From Actinomycetota bacterium (GTDB lineage Bacteria > Actinomycetota > Thermoleophilia > Gaiellales > Gaiellaceae): a stretch of 53,565 bases of DNA. The notes beneath the pieces were generated by a model, which saw nothing but the letters and a program-made list of their open reading frames with translations, made no database searches and was not told where the DNA came from. A program made the translations under genes and the position numbers. Below are positions 1 through 8,421 of the stretch, in pieces; within the stretch, counting starts at the first letter, position 1; every line of letters starts with the position of its first letter. The DNA is taken from contig PLJC01000033.1 in the NCBI GenBank assembly GCA_003139545.1, positions 5,033-58,597 of the forward strand, in the 5' to 3' direction.

Positions 1-1350
1 GCGGTCGTCTGGGTGGCGCTCGTCCCGACGCTCGAGCACCGGCTCGTGAACGGCCGCCTCGCTCTGCTCGCGCAGTCCGCGCGCGAGATCGAGCGTTCCG
101 AGGCCGCCGCCCCCGACCAGGACTTCATCGACGACGCCGCGCGGACCGCGGACGCGAACCGCGCCGTCCTCTTCACCCCGGACAGCTCGGGGGGCACGAC
201 GACGCTGCTCGTGGCGGCCGACTCCCGGCGGACGGGCTTCTCCCAGGACGTCACCAAGGACCCCGTTGCGCTCAGCGCGGCCGCGACCCTGACCCTCCAG
301 CGCGCGACCGTGACGCGGAGCGGCGAGCCCTTCGCCGAGGTGGCCATTCCCGACCGCTACGGCGACGTGATCCTGTACGCGGCCTCGCTGCGCGCCACGC
401 TCGAGAACGTCGACCTCGTCCGGTCGCGACTGATCTGGGCGGGCCTCATCGCACTCGGGCTGGCCGTGCTCGTCGGCTGGGGCGCGGCATCGGCGTTCGC
501 CCGGCGCATCCGGCGGCTCGAACGCGCGGCCGACCGGATCGCCGCCGGCAACTTCGAGGAACCGGTCGTCGACCTCGGGCGGGACGAGCTGGGCGAGCTC
601 GCGCTCGCGTTCGACCGCATGCGCAGCCAGCTTGCCCAGCTCGACGACGCCCGCCGCGCCTTCATCGCGAACGCCTCACACGAGCTGCGCACGCCGATCT
701 TCTCGGTCGGCGGCTTCCTCGAGCTTCTCCAGGAGGACGACCTCGACGCCGAGACGCGGGCCGAGTTCGTCGACGCGATGGCGGAACAGATGGCTCGCCT
801 GTCGAAGCTGGCCCTGGATCTCCTCGACCTCTCCCGGCTGGACGCCGGCGGCATGCGGATGGATCTCGAGCCGGTCTCGCTCGCCGACGTGGCGAACGAC
901 CTCGGGGAGGAGCTGGACGCGCTCGCCGCCCGGCGCGAGCACGGCCTCGACGTCATCATCGAGGAGGCGGGCACGGTGCTCGGCGATCGGGAGCGCGTCC
1001 TCCAGGTCGGGCGTGCCCTCGTGGACAACGCCCTTCTCCATACGCCGCCCAACACCCACGTGCGCGTCGTCTCCGCCGGCTCGACCCTCCGCGTGGAGGA
1101 CGACGGCCCGGGGATTCCCGTGGAGCATCGCGACCAGGTTTTTGCACGCTTCACCCGGCTGGACGGCTCCCGGGCGTCGGGCAGCGGTCTCGGCCTGGCC
1201 ATCGCGCGCGAACTGGCCGAGCGCATGGGCGGCGAGCTCCGTCTCGAGGTCGACCCCGACCGGACGGCGTTCATCCTCGAGCTGCCGCTCGTTTCCACGG
1301 GAAATCGCTCCCAACTTCGTGACAATCGCCACGAAGATCCTGTGGGTTAG
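1..1350 (+). CDS. Sensor histidine kinase, 5'-truncated by the window edge
   Basis: The reading frame is open to the first base, so the start lies outside the window; the GTG at 13 is probably internal. Counting from it, an extracytoplasmic sensor region is followed by a membrane segment (about 140-163), a HAMP linker, a HisKA dimerisation helix with the H-box HELRTP (His223 is the likely phosphorylated residue), and a HATPase domain with N-box VDNALLHTP, G1 motif DDGPGIP and G2 motif GSGLGLAIA. This is a complete kinase core of the class I two-component type. No partner response regulator lies downstream, so it is presumably upstream of the window. The signal sensed cannot be inferred. Confidence 0.93.
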   Translation, partial: AVVWVALVPTLEHRLVNGRLALLAQSAREIERSEAAAPDQDFIDDAARTADANRAVLFTPDSSGGTTTLLVAADSRRTGFSQDVTKDPVALSAAATLTLQRATVTRSGEPFAEVAIPDRYGDVILYAASLRATLENVDLVRSRLIWAGLIALGLAVLVGWGAASAFARRIRRLERAADRIAAGNFEEPVVDLGRDELGELALAFDRMRSQLAQLDDARRAFIANASHELRTPIFSVGGFLELLQEDDLDAETRAEFVDAMAEQMARLSKLALDLLDLSRLDAGGMRMDLEPVSLADVANDLGEELDALAARREHGLDVIIEEAGTVLGDRERVLQVGRALVDNALLHTPPNTHVRVVSAGSTLRVEDDGPGIPVEHRDQVFARFTRLDGSRASGSGLGLAIARELAERMGGELRLEVDPDRTAFILELPLVSTGNRSQLRDNRHEDPVG

Positions 1351-1417
1351 GCCGCTCTTCGGGCGGGCATGAGCCCTTCCAGACGAGCAAGCGGCGCGAT
1401 GGTGTAGAAATCGGCGG

Positions 1418-1442
1418 GTTTAGACCTCCGAATCTTGGGAAA
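1418..1442 (+). promoter_or_regulatory. Candidate sigma-B-type promoter of the RsbW-like gene
   Basis: GTTTAG (1418-1423), a 13-nt spacer and GGGAAA (1437-1442) closely match the general-stress sigma-B pattern (GTTTAA, 12-15 nt, GGGTAT). It sits just upstream of an RsbW-like kinase gene, whose relatives are often sigma-B autoregulated. An AGAGG ribosome site (1449-1453) precedes the ATG at 1461. The predicted RNA start is very near the ribosome site, so the leader would be extremely short, which is the weak point. Confidence 0.5.
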
Positions 1443-1460
1443 ACGATCAGAGGCAGCGGA

Positions 1461-1913
1461 ATGGAGCTCCTCCAAGACATGACCGGAGTCGAGAGCACCG
1501 AGGGTGTGAGGGCGGTGCGCTTACGCATTCCTGCGAAGCCGGAGTACATCGCGCTCGGCCGGCTCGCCCTGACGGGCCTCGCGCAGGCGCGCGCGCTCGA
1601 CTCCGACACGCTCGCCGACCTCAAGCTCGCGCTCACCGAGGCGGTGTCGAACTCCGTGCGCCACGCGTACGGGACGCAGGGCGAAGGCCAGGTCGACATT
1701 CGCTACGAGCTGGGCCTGGACCGCATCTGCATCGACGTCGTCGACGACGGCGCCGGCTTCGATCCCGACGAGGCGCCGTCCTTTAACGGCGACGAGCTCT
1801 CCGAGGGCGGGCTCGGCATCGCGATCATCCGCACGATCGCGGACGAGGTCGAGATCGAGTCTCGTCCGGGCGTTCGCGGCTCGCGGTTGCGCTTCGTCAA
1901 GAAGCTCACCTGA
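1461..1913 (+). CDS. RsbW/SpoIIAB-like anti-sigma serine kinase (HATPase_c_2)
   Basis: A 150-residue protein of the GHKL ATPase fold typical of RsbW/SpoIIAB switch kinases, which bind a sigma factor and phosphorylate an STAS anti-anti-sigma protein. Visible motifs are the N-box EAVSNSVRHAY, the G1 motif VDDGAGFDP and the G2 region GGLGIAIIRTIADEV, with no dimerisation histidine box. No STAS gene or sigma-B gene is adjacent, so its partners must be elsewhere. The next gene, otsA, overlaps its stop; trehalose synthesis is a classic general-stress output, which suits co-regulation. ATG start with AGAGG at 7-nt spacing. Confidence 0.85.
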   Translation: MELLQDMTGVESTEGVRAVRLRIPAKPEYIALGRLALTGLAQARALDSDTLADLKLALTEAVSNSVRHAYGTQGEGQVDIRYELGLDRICIDVVDDGAGFDPDEAPSFNGDELSEGGLGIAIIRTIADEVEIESRPGVRGSRLRFVKKLT

Positions 1914-3292
1914 GTCGACGCAAGCTCATCGTCGTCTCGAATCGCGGCCCCGTGTCGTACGGACGCGACGCGCGCGGAGAGCGAACCGTCAGTCGCGGCG
2001 GCGGAGGGCTTGCTACCGCCCTGCGCGGGCTCGTCGAGCAGCACGACGTGACGTGGATTGCGAACGCGATGACAGACGAGGACCGAGTGGTGGCGGGCGA
2101 GGAGCAGCGCGGCACGATCCTGCTCGCACAGGACCCGCACGCGTACGACCGCTTTTACAACGTCGCTGCGAATCCGATGCTGTGGTTCGTCCAGCACATG
2201 CTCTGGAACCTCGCACTCACGCCGGACTTCGACCACGACGCGTGGACGAGCTACGCCGCCGTCAACGCGAAGATGGCACGTGCGGTGATCGACGAGCTCG
2301 ACCGCAATCCTGACGCGCTCGTCTTCTTCCAGGACTACCACCTGTATCTCGCGCCGGAGCTTGTGCGGCGCGAACGCCCCGACGTGCTCATGTCGCACTT
2401 CGTGCACATCCCGTGGCCGGAGTCGGGCGCGTGGTCGGTGCTACCGCCTGAGGTTCTTCGCGACGTCTTCGCAGGGCTGCTCGCGAACGACGTCGTCGGG
2501 TTCCACACGGATCGCTGGCGGCGCAACTTCGTGCGCGGCTGTGTGGACGTGCTCGGCGCGAGCGTCGAGGGCGACGTCGTCGAGCATGCTGGGCGACGCA
2601 CACTCGTCACCGCGCATCCGATCGGTATCGACACCGCCGAGTTCGATGCGCTCGCGGAGGACGAGGACGTCCTGGAGCGCGAGCGCGAGCTGGTCGCGTC
2701 CCGGCCGGAGATGCTCGTACTCCGCGTCGACCGCACGGATCCGTCCAAGAACATCGTGCGCGGATTCCGCGCCTTTGGCCTGATGCTCGAACGCCACCCG
2801 GAGCTGCGTGGACGCGTGCGCATGCTCGCGCTGCTCGATCCGTCGCGACAGGACATCCCGGAGTACGTCGAGTACCTCGCCGCGGTCGAGCGCGAGGCGC
2901 GCGCGCTCGGCGATGCCGTCGATCTCCGCATCGGCGACGACTTCAAGCGTTCCGTCGCCGCCTACAAGCAGTTCGACGTGCTGTTCGTGAACCCGGTGTT
3001 CGACGGGCTCAACCTCGTGTCGAAGGAGGCGCCGTACGTGAACACGCGGGACGGCATGCTTGTCCTCTCCGAGAACGCCGGCTCGCACGAGGAGCTGAGC
3101 GCGTGGGCGCTGAGCGTGAACCCGTTCGACGTCTCGGGCCAGGCGGACGCGCTCCATGCCGCGCTGACGATGGATCCCGGGGAGAAGCAGCGCCGGCAGG
3201 CTGCGATCCGGTCGCATGTGCGCGAGCACGACGTCGCCGAATGGGGCGCTGCGCAGCTGGCCGATCTCGACCGCGTACGATCACGGTCGTGA
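1910..3292 (+). CDS. otsA: Trehalose-6-phosphate synthase (GT20 family), probable CTG start
   Basis: Transfers glucose from a nucleotide sugar to glucose-6-phosphate. The family motifs are present: [43 protein letters not shown] and the nucleotide-sugar site [15 protein letters not shown]. The first usual start codon in frame is GTG 1952, but that would remove the conserved first strand [10 protein letters not shown]. The frame is open upstream and no ATG, GTG or TTG was found between the rsbW-like 3' end and 1952. A CTG at 1910 overlaps the preceding TGA (CTGA), giving [14 protein letters not shown] and 460 residues. The ribosome site upstream is weak. Role: osmotic and stress protection, matching the preceding RsbW gene. 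The function is secure; the start is inferred. Confidence 0.88.
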   Translation: MSRRKLIVVSNRGPVSYGRDARGERTVSRGGGGLATALRGLVEQHDVTWIANAMTDEDRVVAGEEQRGTILLAQDPHAYDRFYNVAANPMLWFVQHMLWNLALTPDFDHDAWTSYAAVNAKMARAVIDELDRNPDALVFFQDYHLYLAPELVRRERPDVLMSHFVHIPWPESGAWSVLPPEVLRDVFAGLLANDVVGFHTDRWRRNFVRGCVDVLGASVEGDVVEHAGRRTLVTAHPIGIDTAEFDALAEDEDVLERERELVASRPEMLVLRVDRTDPSKNIVRGFRAFGLMLERHPELRGRVRMLALLDPSRQDIPEYVEYLAAVEREARALGDAVDLRIGDDFKRSVAAYKQFDVLFVNPVFDGLNLVSKEAPYVNTRDGMLVLSENAGSHEELSAWALSVNPFDVSGQADALHAALTMDPGEKQRRQAAIRSHVREHDVAEWGAAQLADLDRVRSRS

Positions 3293-3735
3293 ACGAGCTG
3301 TCGCACGTGGACGAGAGCGGCGACGTCCGGATGGTGGACGTGGGCGGCAAGCCGCTCTCGCGCCGTCGCGCCGTCGCGCGCGCGGAGGTGCGGATGGCAC
3401 CCGCAACGGCTCGGCGCCTGCGCGAGCTGCCGAAGGGCGACGCGCTGACGACGGCGCAGCTGGCCGGAATCATGGCCGCGAAGCGGACGAGCGAGCTCAT
3501 CCCGCTCTGTCATCCGCTTCCGCTCACGCATGTCGAGGTGACGCTCGAGGTCGGCGAGGCTTCCGTCGAGATCGTCGCGTCGGCCGAGACGACCGCGCAG
3601 ACGGGGGTGGAGATGGAGGCGCTCACCGCGGCGACCGTTGCGGCGCTCACCGTCTACGACATGGCGAAGGCGATCGACAAGGAGATGGTCGTCAGCGAGA
3701 TTCGCCTCGTCGAGAAGACGAAGGAGGACGTCTGA
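3289..3735 (+). CDS. moaC: Cyclic pyranopterin monophosphate synthase MoaC
   Basis: A 148-residue enzyme of molybdenum cofactor synthesis that makes cyclic pyranopterin monophosphate from the MoaA product. Motifs are [18 protein letters not shown] (with the catalytic-site histidine) and the C-terminal [16 protein letters not shown] lysine/aspartate region. The GTG start at 3289 overlaps the otsA stop in a GTGA junction and gives the typical MoaC N-terminus. It is coupled to the mog-type gene that follows. The xanthine dehydrogenase at 18.9-22.3 kb is a molybdenum enzyme that would need this cofactor. Confidence 0.95.
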   Translation: MNELSHVDESGDVRMVDVGGKPLSRRRAVARAEVRMAPATARRLRELPKGDALTTAQLAGIMAAKRTSELIPLCHPLPLTHVEVTLEVGEASVEIVASAETTAQTGVEMEALTAATVAALTVYDMAKAIDKEMVVSEIRLVEKTKEDV

Positions 3736-4211
3736 AGGCTGCGGTGCTCACCGTCTCCGATCGCGTCTCGCGCGGGGAGGCGGAGGACGCGAGCGGCGCC
3801 GCACTCGAGGAGCTGCTGCGCGGCGACGGCTACGACGTCGAGCGGCGCGTCGTCCCGGACGAGCGCGAGGAGATCGCCGCCGCTTTGCGGACGCTTGCAG
3901 GGTCGGTCGCGCTCGTGCTGACGACGGGCGGCACCGGTCTCGCCCCGCGCGACGTAACGCCGGAGGCGACACGCGACGTGCTCGACCGCGACGCCCCGGG
4001 AATCGCCGAGGCGCTCCGCGCGGACTCGCGCGCGAAGACACCGCACGGCCTGCTCTCGCGCGGCGTCGCCGGCGTCGTCGGACGCACGCTCGTCGTGAAT
4101 CTTCCGGGGTCGCCCGGCGGCTGCCGCGACGGCTTCGCCGTGCTCCGCCCCGCGCTCGAACATGCACTTCGCTTGCTCGCCGACGAGGCCACGGTGCACC
4201 GCCAGACGTGA
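3732..4211 (+). CDS. mog: MogA/MoaB-type molybdopterin adenylyltransferase, probable CTG start
   Basis: Activates molybdopterin by adenylylation before molybdate insertion. The family signatures [17 protein letters not shown] and NLPGSPGG are present. The expected N-terminus ([16 protein letters not shown], normally [10 protein letters not shown]) begins with CTG at 3732, overlapping the moaC stop as CTGA. A perfect AAGGAGG (3721-3727) lies 4 nt upstream of this CTG, but 16 nt upstream of the alternative GTG at 3744. I therefore assign the CTG start, giving 159 residues. Identity is certain; MogA versus MoaB subtype cannot be told from sequence alone. Confidence 0.9.
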   Translation: MKAAVLTVSDRVSRGEAEDASGAALEELLRGDGYDVERRVVPDEREEIAAALRTLAGSVALVLTTGGTGLAPRDVTPEATRDVLDRDAPGIAEALRADSRAKTPHGLLSRGVAGVVGRTLVVNLPGSPGGCRDGFAVLRPALEHALRLLADEATVHRQT

Positions 4212-5068
4212 CGGTCGCGACGCCTCTCCCTGCGCGCTTCGCGCGCCTCGTAAAGATCGAGCACACGATCTTCGCGCTTCCGTTCGCGTACGTCGGTGCG
4301 TTCCTCGCCGTGCGCGGCACGCCGTCTGCGCACGACCTCGTCTGGATCACACTCGCGATGGTCGGCGCCCGGTCGCTCGCGATGGCACTCAACCGCTTGA
4401 TCGATGCGGGCATCGATGCCCGCAATCCCCGCACCGCCGGCCGCGAGCTGCCGAGCGGCCAGCTCTCGGTCGTGCAGGTCGTCCTCTTCTGCGCCGCGTC
4501 GCTCGCGCTCTTCCTCGTCGCGGTGTGGCAGCTCGCGCCGAAGACGCACTATCTCTGGCCGATCCCGGTCGCCGGCTTCGTGATCTATCCGTATTTGAAG
4601 CGCGTGACGTGGCTCTGCCACTTCTGGCTCGGCGCTGTCGATGGGCTCGCGCCGGTGGGGGCGTGGGTCGCGATCACGAACCATCTGCCGTGGCAGGCCT
4701 GGATGCTCGGCGCGGCCGTCGCACTGTGGGTGGCCGGCTTCGACTGTTTCTACGCGCTCTTCGACGTGGACGTCGATCGCGAGCAGCGCCTGCGCTCGAT
4801 CGCGACGCGGTTCGGCGTGCGCGGCGCATTCGCCGGAGCGCGGATCTCGCACGTTGCGACCATCGCGTGCCTCGTCGCAGCCGGCCTCGGGCTGCCGGTC
4901 GGGGCGCTCTACTGGATCGGCGTCACGGCGGTGGTGGCGCTGCTCGTGTACGAGCACTTGCTCGTTCGGCCCGGCGACCTACGCAGGCTCGACGCCGCGT
5001 TCTTCACCATGAACGGCGTCATCAGCGTCGTCTTCGCAGCGTTCGTGATTCTCGACGCGGCTACGTGA
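4208..5068 (+). CDS. UbiA-family prenyltransferase (4-hydroxybenzoate octaprenyltransferase-like)
   Basis: A 286-residue integral membrane protein with about eight hydrophobic helices. The first aspartate motif is N62-x3-D66-x3-D70 (NRLIDAGIDARNPRTAGR), the second is in FDVDVDREQRLRSIATRFG; both bind Mg-diphosphate of the prenyl donor. These match the MenA/UbiA-like group that prenylates an aromatic acid for menaquinone (often the futalosine pathway) or a related lipid. GTG start overlaps the mog stop (GTGA). Its last 8 bases overlap the 3' end of the convergent osmC-like gene. The exact aromatic substrate is not inferable. Confidence 0.87.
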   Translation: MTVATPLPARFARLVKIEHTIFALPFAYVGAFLAVRGTPSAHDLVWITLAMVGARSLAMALNRLIDAGIDARNPRTAGRELPSGQLSVVQVVLFCAASLALFLVAVWQLAPKTHYLWPIPVAGFVIYPYLKRVTWLCHFWLGAVDGLAPVGAWVAITNHLPWQAWMLGAAVALWVAGFDCFYALFDVDVDREQRLRSIATRFGVRGAFAGARISHVATIACLVAAGLGLPVGALYWIGVTAVVALLVYEHLLVRPGDLRRLDAAFFTMNGVISVVFAAFVILDAAT

Positions 5069-5543
5069 TGTCGATCTGCGGCGGCTGCTGCAGTGTCCGC
5101 AGCACGACGCAGTAGCGCAGCGTCTTCTCGATCAGCTCGTCCCGACGGTCGCCTGCGCCCTCGACGTCGAAGTGGAGCTCGATGCGGTCGAACCCGACGG
5201 GGACTTCGTGGTCGATCCCGAGTGTGCCGCGCAGGTCGAGCTCGCCCGTCGCTGTCACCTCGATCTTCGTCGTCGCGATGCCCGAGGACGCCGCCACCAT
5301 CTGGCATGTCACCTGTGCGCACGCGGCGAGCGCGCCGAGCAGCAGGTCGCCCGAGCAGGGCGCGGTGCCCTCGCCGCCGACGCCGGCGTGCGCCTGGGCG
5401 GCGTACGCGGCGCGGCCGATGTCGACGGAGCATGCGGCAGCGCCTGCCGTCTCGCTCCCGCGCGCGGTGAGCGTGATACGGGCCTCGCCCGGCTCGGCGC
5501 GGTAGCGCTCCTTCAGTGGCCGCTGAGCTTCGCGCAGATCCAC
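5061..5543 (-). CDS. OsmC/Ohr-family thiol peroxidase
   Basis: A 160-residue protein with the two conserved cysteines of the family: Cys63 in APCSGDLLLGALAAC and Cys145 in RYCVVLRT, which reduce organic hydroperoxides via a thiol/disulfide cycle. The text matches the OsmC rather than the Ohr subgroup in its central ALAACAQVTC helix. The GTG start at 5543 is preceded on this strand by TAGTGT and 6 nt, which suggests a leaderless transcript. It diverges from ccmA across only 18 bp. Confidence 0.87.
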   Translation of the reverse strand: MDLREAQRPLKERYRAEPGEARITLTARGSETAGAAACSVDIGRAAYAAQAHAGVGGEGTAPCSGDLLLGALAACAQVTCQMVAASSGIATTKIEVTATGELDLRGTLGIDHEVPVGFDRIELHFDVEGAGDRRDELIEKTLRYCVVLRTLQQPPQIDIT

Positions 5544-5548
5544 GCGCC

Positions 5549-5555
5549 TACACTA
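5549..5555. promoter_or_regulatory. Bidirectional -10 element between osmC-like gene and ccmA
   Basis: The top strand reads TACACTA. Forward, TACACT lies 7 nt before the GTG of ccmA; on the reverse strand, TAGTGT lies 6 nt before the GTG of the osmC-like gene. Both fit the TANNNT leaderless arrangement common in actinobacteria. The 18-bp gap leaves no room for separate promoters or ribosome sites. Confidence 0.6.
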
Positions 5556-5561
5556 GCCCGA

Positions 5562-6146
5562 GTGATCAGGGCACGGAAGGTCGGCAAGCGCTTCGGCGAC
5601 AAGCGGGTCCTGCGCGGCGTCGACCTCGACGTCGCCCGCGGCGCGTTCGCCGTCGTCACGGGCCCGAACGGCTCCGGCAAGACCACGCTGCTCCGCCTGT
5701 GCGCGGGGCTCGCTGTTCCGAGCGAGGGCGAGCTCGAGGTCGACGCTCCCCGTGCCGCGGTCGGCTACCTCGCGCATGAGCCGCTCGTCTACCGCGAGCT
5801 GACCGCGCTCGAGAACCTCGACCTGTACGGGCGGCTCTACCGTGTGCCGGAACGGCGGGAGCGAATCGGGATGCTGCTCGAGCGCTTCTGCCTCTGGGAC
5901 GTGCGTCACGATCGCGTCGTCTCCTACTCGCGTGGGATGACGCAGCGCCTCGCGCTCTGTCGTGTGCTGCTGCACGAGCCGGAGTTGCTCGTGCTCGACG
6001 AGCCGTACACCGCGCTCGACACGGCCGGCGCCGAGCTCCTGGACGCGCAGCTCGCGGAGCTGCACGGCGAGCGCACCGTGCTCGTCTCCACCCACGATCC
6101 GGACCGCGTCGCGCAACTGGCGACGCAGCAATTGGCGCTCGCGTGA
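5562..6146 (+). CDS. ccmA: Haem exporter ATP-binding protein CcmA
   Basis: A 194-residue ABC ATPase with Walker A GPNGSGKTT (34-42), a modified signature YSRGMTQRLALCRV and Walker B LLVLDEPYTALD. It starts the ccmABCD cluster for cytochrome c maturation, in which CcmAB drive release of holo-CcmE and CcmC loads haem. GTG start chosen because it sits 7 nt after the TACACT element and gives the usual VIRARKVGKRFG N-terminus. It overlaps ccmB as GTGA. Confidence 0.88.
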   Translation: MIRARKVGKRFGDKRVLRGVDLDVARGAFAVVTGPNGSGKTTLLRLCAGLAVPSEGELEVDAPRAAVGYLAHEPLVYRELTALENLDLYGRLYRVPERRERIGMLLERFCLWDVRHDRVVSYSRGMTQRLALCRVLLHEPELLVLDEPYTALDTAGAELLDAQLAELHGERTVLVSTHDPDRVAQLATQQLALA

Positions 6147-6781
6147 CGTACTTCGCCGACGTCGGCGCGCTGGCGCGCAAGGATCTGCTGCTCGAGCTCC
6201 GCGCGCGCGACACCTTGCCGGCGATGCTGCTCTTCGTCGTCGCGACGTTCGTCGTCTTTCACTTCTCCCTGCCGGCGCACTCGTCGCAACTGGCGGCGAG
6301 CGGCCTGCTCTGGGTGGCGATTCTTTTCACCGCTCTGCTCGGTCTCGGACGCGCATTCGTTCCCGAACGTGAGCAGCGCGTGCTCGACGGGCTCGTGCTC
6401 GCGCCGTGCGACCGGAGCGCCATCTGGCTCGCGAAGAGCATCGCCACGCTCGCGTTCCTCGGTGCTGCGGAGCTCGTCGCTCTGCCCGTGTTCGCGCTCT
6501 TCTTCCACGGCATCGGCGCGGCGACGGTGGCCGGGGTCGTGCTGGCCGACATCGGCATCTGCGCCGTGGGGACGTTCCTCGGCGCGATGGCGGTGGCAAC
6601 CCGTGCACGCGATCTGCTTCTCCCGCTCCTGTTCCTCCCGCTCGCCATCCCGATCGTCGTCGGCGGCGTGGGCGCGAGCGTCGCCGGCTCACCGGGGCGC
6701 TACCTCGCGTTCCTCGCGCTCTACGACGTGCTCTTCGGTTTGCTCTGCTGGGCCACCTTCGAATACGTGGTAACGGAATAA
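6143..6781 (+). CDS. ccmB: Haem exporter membrane protein CcmB
   Basis: A 212-residue membrane protein with about six helices. The N-terminal KDLLLELRARDTL and the central GLGRAFVPEREQRVLDGLVLAP are family-typical. It partners CcmA. GTG start overlaps the ccmA stop; the TAA stop shares one base with the ccmC ATG. Confidence 0.88.
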   Translation: MTYFADVGALARKDLLLELRARDTLPAMLLFVVATFVVFHFSLPAHSSQLAASGLLWVAILFTALLGLGRAFVPEREQRVLDGLVLAPCDRSAIWLAKSIATLAFLGAAELVALPVFALFFHGIGAATVAGVVLADIGICAVGTFLGAMAVATRARDLLLPLLFLPLAIPIVVGGVGASVAGSPGRYLAFLALYDVLFGLLCWATFEYVVTE

Positions 6782-7470
6782 TGCGGGTGGTGTCCCGGTT
6801 GTCCCGCGTCCCGCTGCCCGCTCTGGCGGTCGCGTCCCTCGTGCTCATGACTGTCGCGCTCACGCTGGTGTTCTACGTCGCGCCGAACGACGCGGACCAG
6901 GGTTTCTCGCAGCGCATCTTCTACTTCCACGTGTCCATCGCCTTCACCGCGTACGCGTGCTTCGCTGCAGGGGCGTGGAAGGCGCTCCGGCATCTCTGGA
7001 AGCGCGACCCGGGCGCAGACCTCGAGAGCTACGTCGCCGTGCACCAGGGCGTGATCTTCGGGACGCTCGTGCTGCTGACCGGCTCCATCTGGGCGAAGAT
7101 CTCCTGGGGTCACTGGTGGCTCTGGGGGGAAGACGAGCTCGTGCTCTTCCTCGTCCTCTTTCTCTTCTACTGCGCGTACTTCATGCTGCGCTTCTCGGTC
7201 GACCCGGGACCCCAGCGCGCGAACTTCTCCGCCGTCTACGCGCTCTTCGGCGTCGTGCTCATCCCCGTCAGCTTCCTCGCCATCCGCATTGCGAAGAGCT
7301 TCGTCCATCCGGAGGTGTTCACGTTGCACGGGCCGAACTTCGGCGGCTGGATCCTCGTCACCTACTGCGTCGCGCAGGCGGCGCTGCTTCTGCTCGCATA
7401 CACGCTGTACCGGGTCGAGCTCACGGGCAAGCGACTCGACGCGCGGATTCGCGAGCTGAGGTTCGCATGA
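6781..7470 (+). CDS. ccmC: Haem exporter protein CcmC (CcmC/CcsA superfamily)
   Basis: A 229-residue membrane protein with six predicted helices. The tryptophan-rich haem-handling motif is visible as SWGHWWLWGEDE; the usual WDARLT ending is replaced by WGEDE. Conserved FYFHVSIAF and VHQGVIFGTL regions support haem ligation. It delivers haem to CcmE, but no ccmE, ccmF or ccmH is in the window. ATG start abuts the ccmB stop. Confidence 0.88.
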   Translation: MRVVSRLSRVPLPALAVASLVLMTVALTLVFYVAPNDADQGFSQRIFYFHVSIAFTAYACFAAGAWKALRHLWKRDPGADLESYVAVHQGVIFGTLVLLTGSIWAKISWGHWWLWGEDELVLFLVLFLFYCAYFMLRFSVDPGPQRANFSAVYALFGVVLIPVSFLAIRIAKSFVHPEVFTLHGPNFGGWILVTYCVAQAALLLLAYTLYRVELTGKRLDARIRELRFA

Positions 7471-7643
7471 CGACTGCGGAGAAATACGTCACCGCCGCGT
7501 ACTGCGTCGTCTTCGCAGGGGTGCTCGTGTACGTCGTGCTCATCGCGCTGAAGCTGCAGCGTCTCGAGCGCGAAGTCGGCGAGCTCGAGCGCGCGGCGCA
7601 CAAGGCAGCGGAGGACGAGCGGGAGACGGTTGAAGTTGGCTGA
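7467..7643 (+). CDS. ccmD: CcmD-like small membrane protein
   Basis: A 58-residue protein with one membrane helix (about 8-28) followed by a charged amphipathic stretch QRLEREVGELERAAHK. Size, topology and position directly after ccmC match CcmD, which stabilises CcmC with CcmE. The ATG overlaps the ccmC stop (ATGA). Identity rests mostly on context. Confidence 0.75.
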   Translation: MTTAEKYVTAAYCVVFAGVLVYVVLIALKLQRLEREVGELERAAHKAAEDERETVEVG

Positions 7644-8421
7644 GCTGCTCTTCTGGCCCGCGCTGCTGCTGTACGGCGAGGCCGCCGTCGGCTATTTCGG
7701 CGACGCACGCCGCCCCGGGCTCGCGGGCCGGGCGGCCACGTGGGGCGTGCGGCTCGGCTGGCTCGTGCAGACGGCGCTGCTCGGCGTGCAGGCCTCGCGC
7801 GACGACGGCTTCCCCTGGGGCACGTGGGCGGCATCGCTCAATCTCTTCGTCTGGTTCGTCGTCGGCGCGTACCTCATCTGGGGCTGCCGCCGGCCCTACC
7901 GGCTGCTCGGCCTCGTGGTCATGCCGCTCGCGGCGGTGCTGCTCGTCGTGGCACGCGCCGGCGGCGGAACGGGCGTCGGTGGCCGGAGCCATTACTCGAA
8001 CCTCTTCCTCGTCCTCCACGTCGGCCTCGTGCTCGCCGCATTCGCCGGCTTCACCCTCGCGGCGGCGCTGTCGGGGCTCTATCTCTGGCAGGAGCGGCGG
8101 CTGAAACGGCGCGAGACCACCATTCTGCGCCGACCGGCGCCCTCGCTCGCCGTGCTCGACCGGCTCGCAGGCCGCACCGTCCTCGTGTCCGTCCCGGCGC
8201 TGACGCTCGGGATCGGCGTCGGCATCGTCCGGCTCGTCAGCCGCGGCGACCGCATCGATGCTCTCGTCATCGCGACGCTCGTCACGTGGGTCGTCTGGAC
8301 CGGGTATCTCGGCGCGCGCGCCGCCGGTTGGTCCGGTCGGCGTGCCGCGTACATCGCGCTTGCCGGCTTCGCGCTCGTGATCGTCGTCCGGCTTGCCCTT
8401 CCAGCGACCCACTTCGGATGA
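7630..8421 (+). CDS. hemX: HemX/CcsA-family cytochrome assembly or haem regulatory membrane protein
   Basis: A 263-residue, roughly eight-helix membrane protein of the CcsA/CcmC/HemX superfamily, with GGRSHYSNLFLVLHVGLVLAAF as the haem-handling core. It lies directly before hemA, as HemX does in Bacillus hemAXCDBL operons, where HemX controls the level of HemA. It could equally be a second cytochrome c assembly factor since it follows ccmABCD. The start used is TTG 7630 (MKLAELLFW); TTG 7636 is an alternative. It overlaps ccmD by 14 bp and hemA by ATGA. Confidence 0.75.
   Translation: MKLAELLFWPALLLYGEAAVGYFGDARRPGLAGRAATWGVRLGWLVQTALLGVQASRDDGFPWGTWAASLNLFVWFVVGAYLIWGCRRPYRLLGLVVMPLAAVLLVVARAGGGTGVGGRSHYSNLFLVLHVGLVLAAFAGFTLAAALSGLYLWQERRLKRRETTILRRPAPSLAVLDRLAGRTVLVSVPALTLGIGVGIVRLVSRGDRIDALVIATLVTWVVWTGYLGARAAGWSGRRAAYIALAGFALVIVVRLALPATHFG

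Noticed and set aside
357..1332. Long minus-strand frames opposite the histidine kinase
   Set aside because: They are low-complexity Arg/Ser-rich or without motif, as expected opposite GC-rich genes; the plus-strand kinase motifs are unambiguous.
1351..1400. Small GGGC-ATGA-GCCC hairpin after the histidine kinase
   Set aside because: Only four pairs and no U-run; too weak to call a terminator.
3638..4200. Arg-rich plus-strand frame running through mog before UbiA
   Set aside because: Shadow of the mog reading frame; UbiA homology begins only at GTG 4208.
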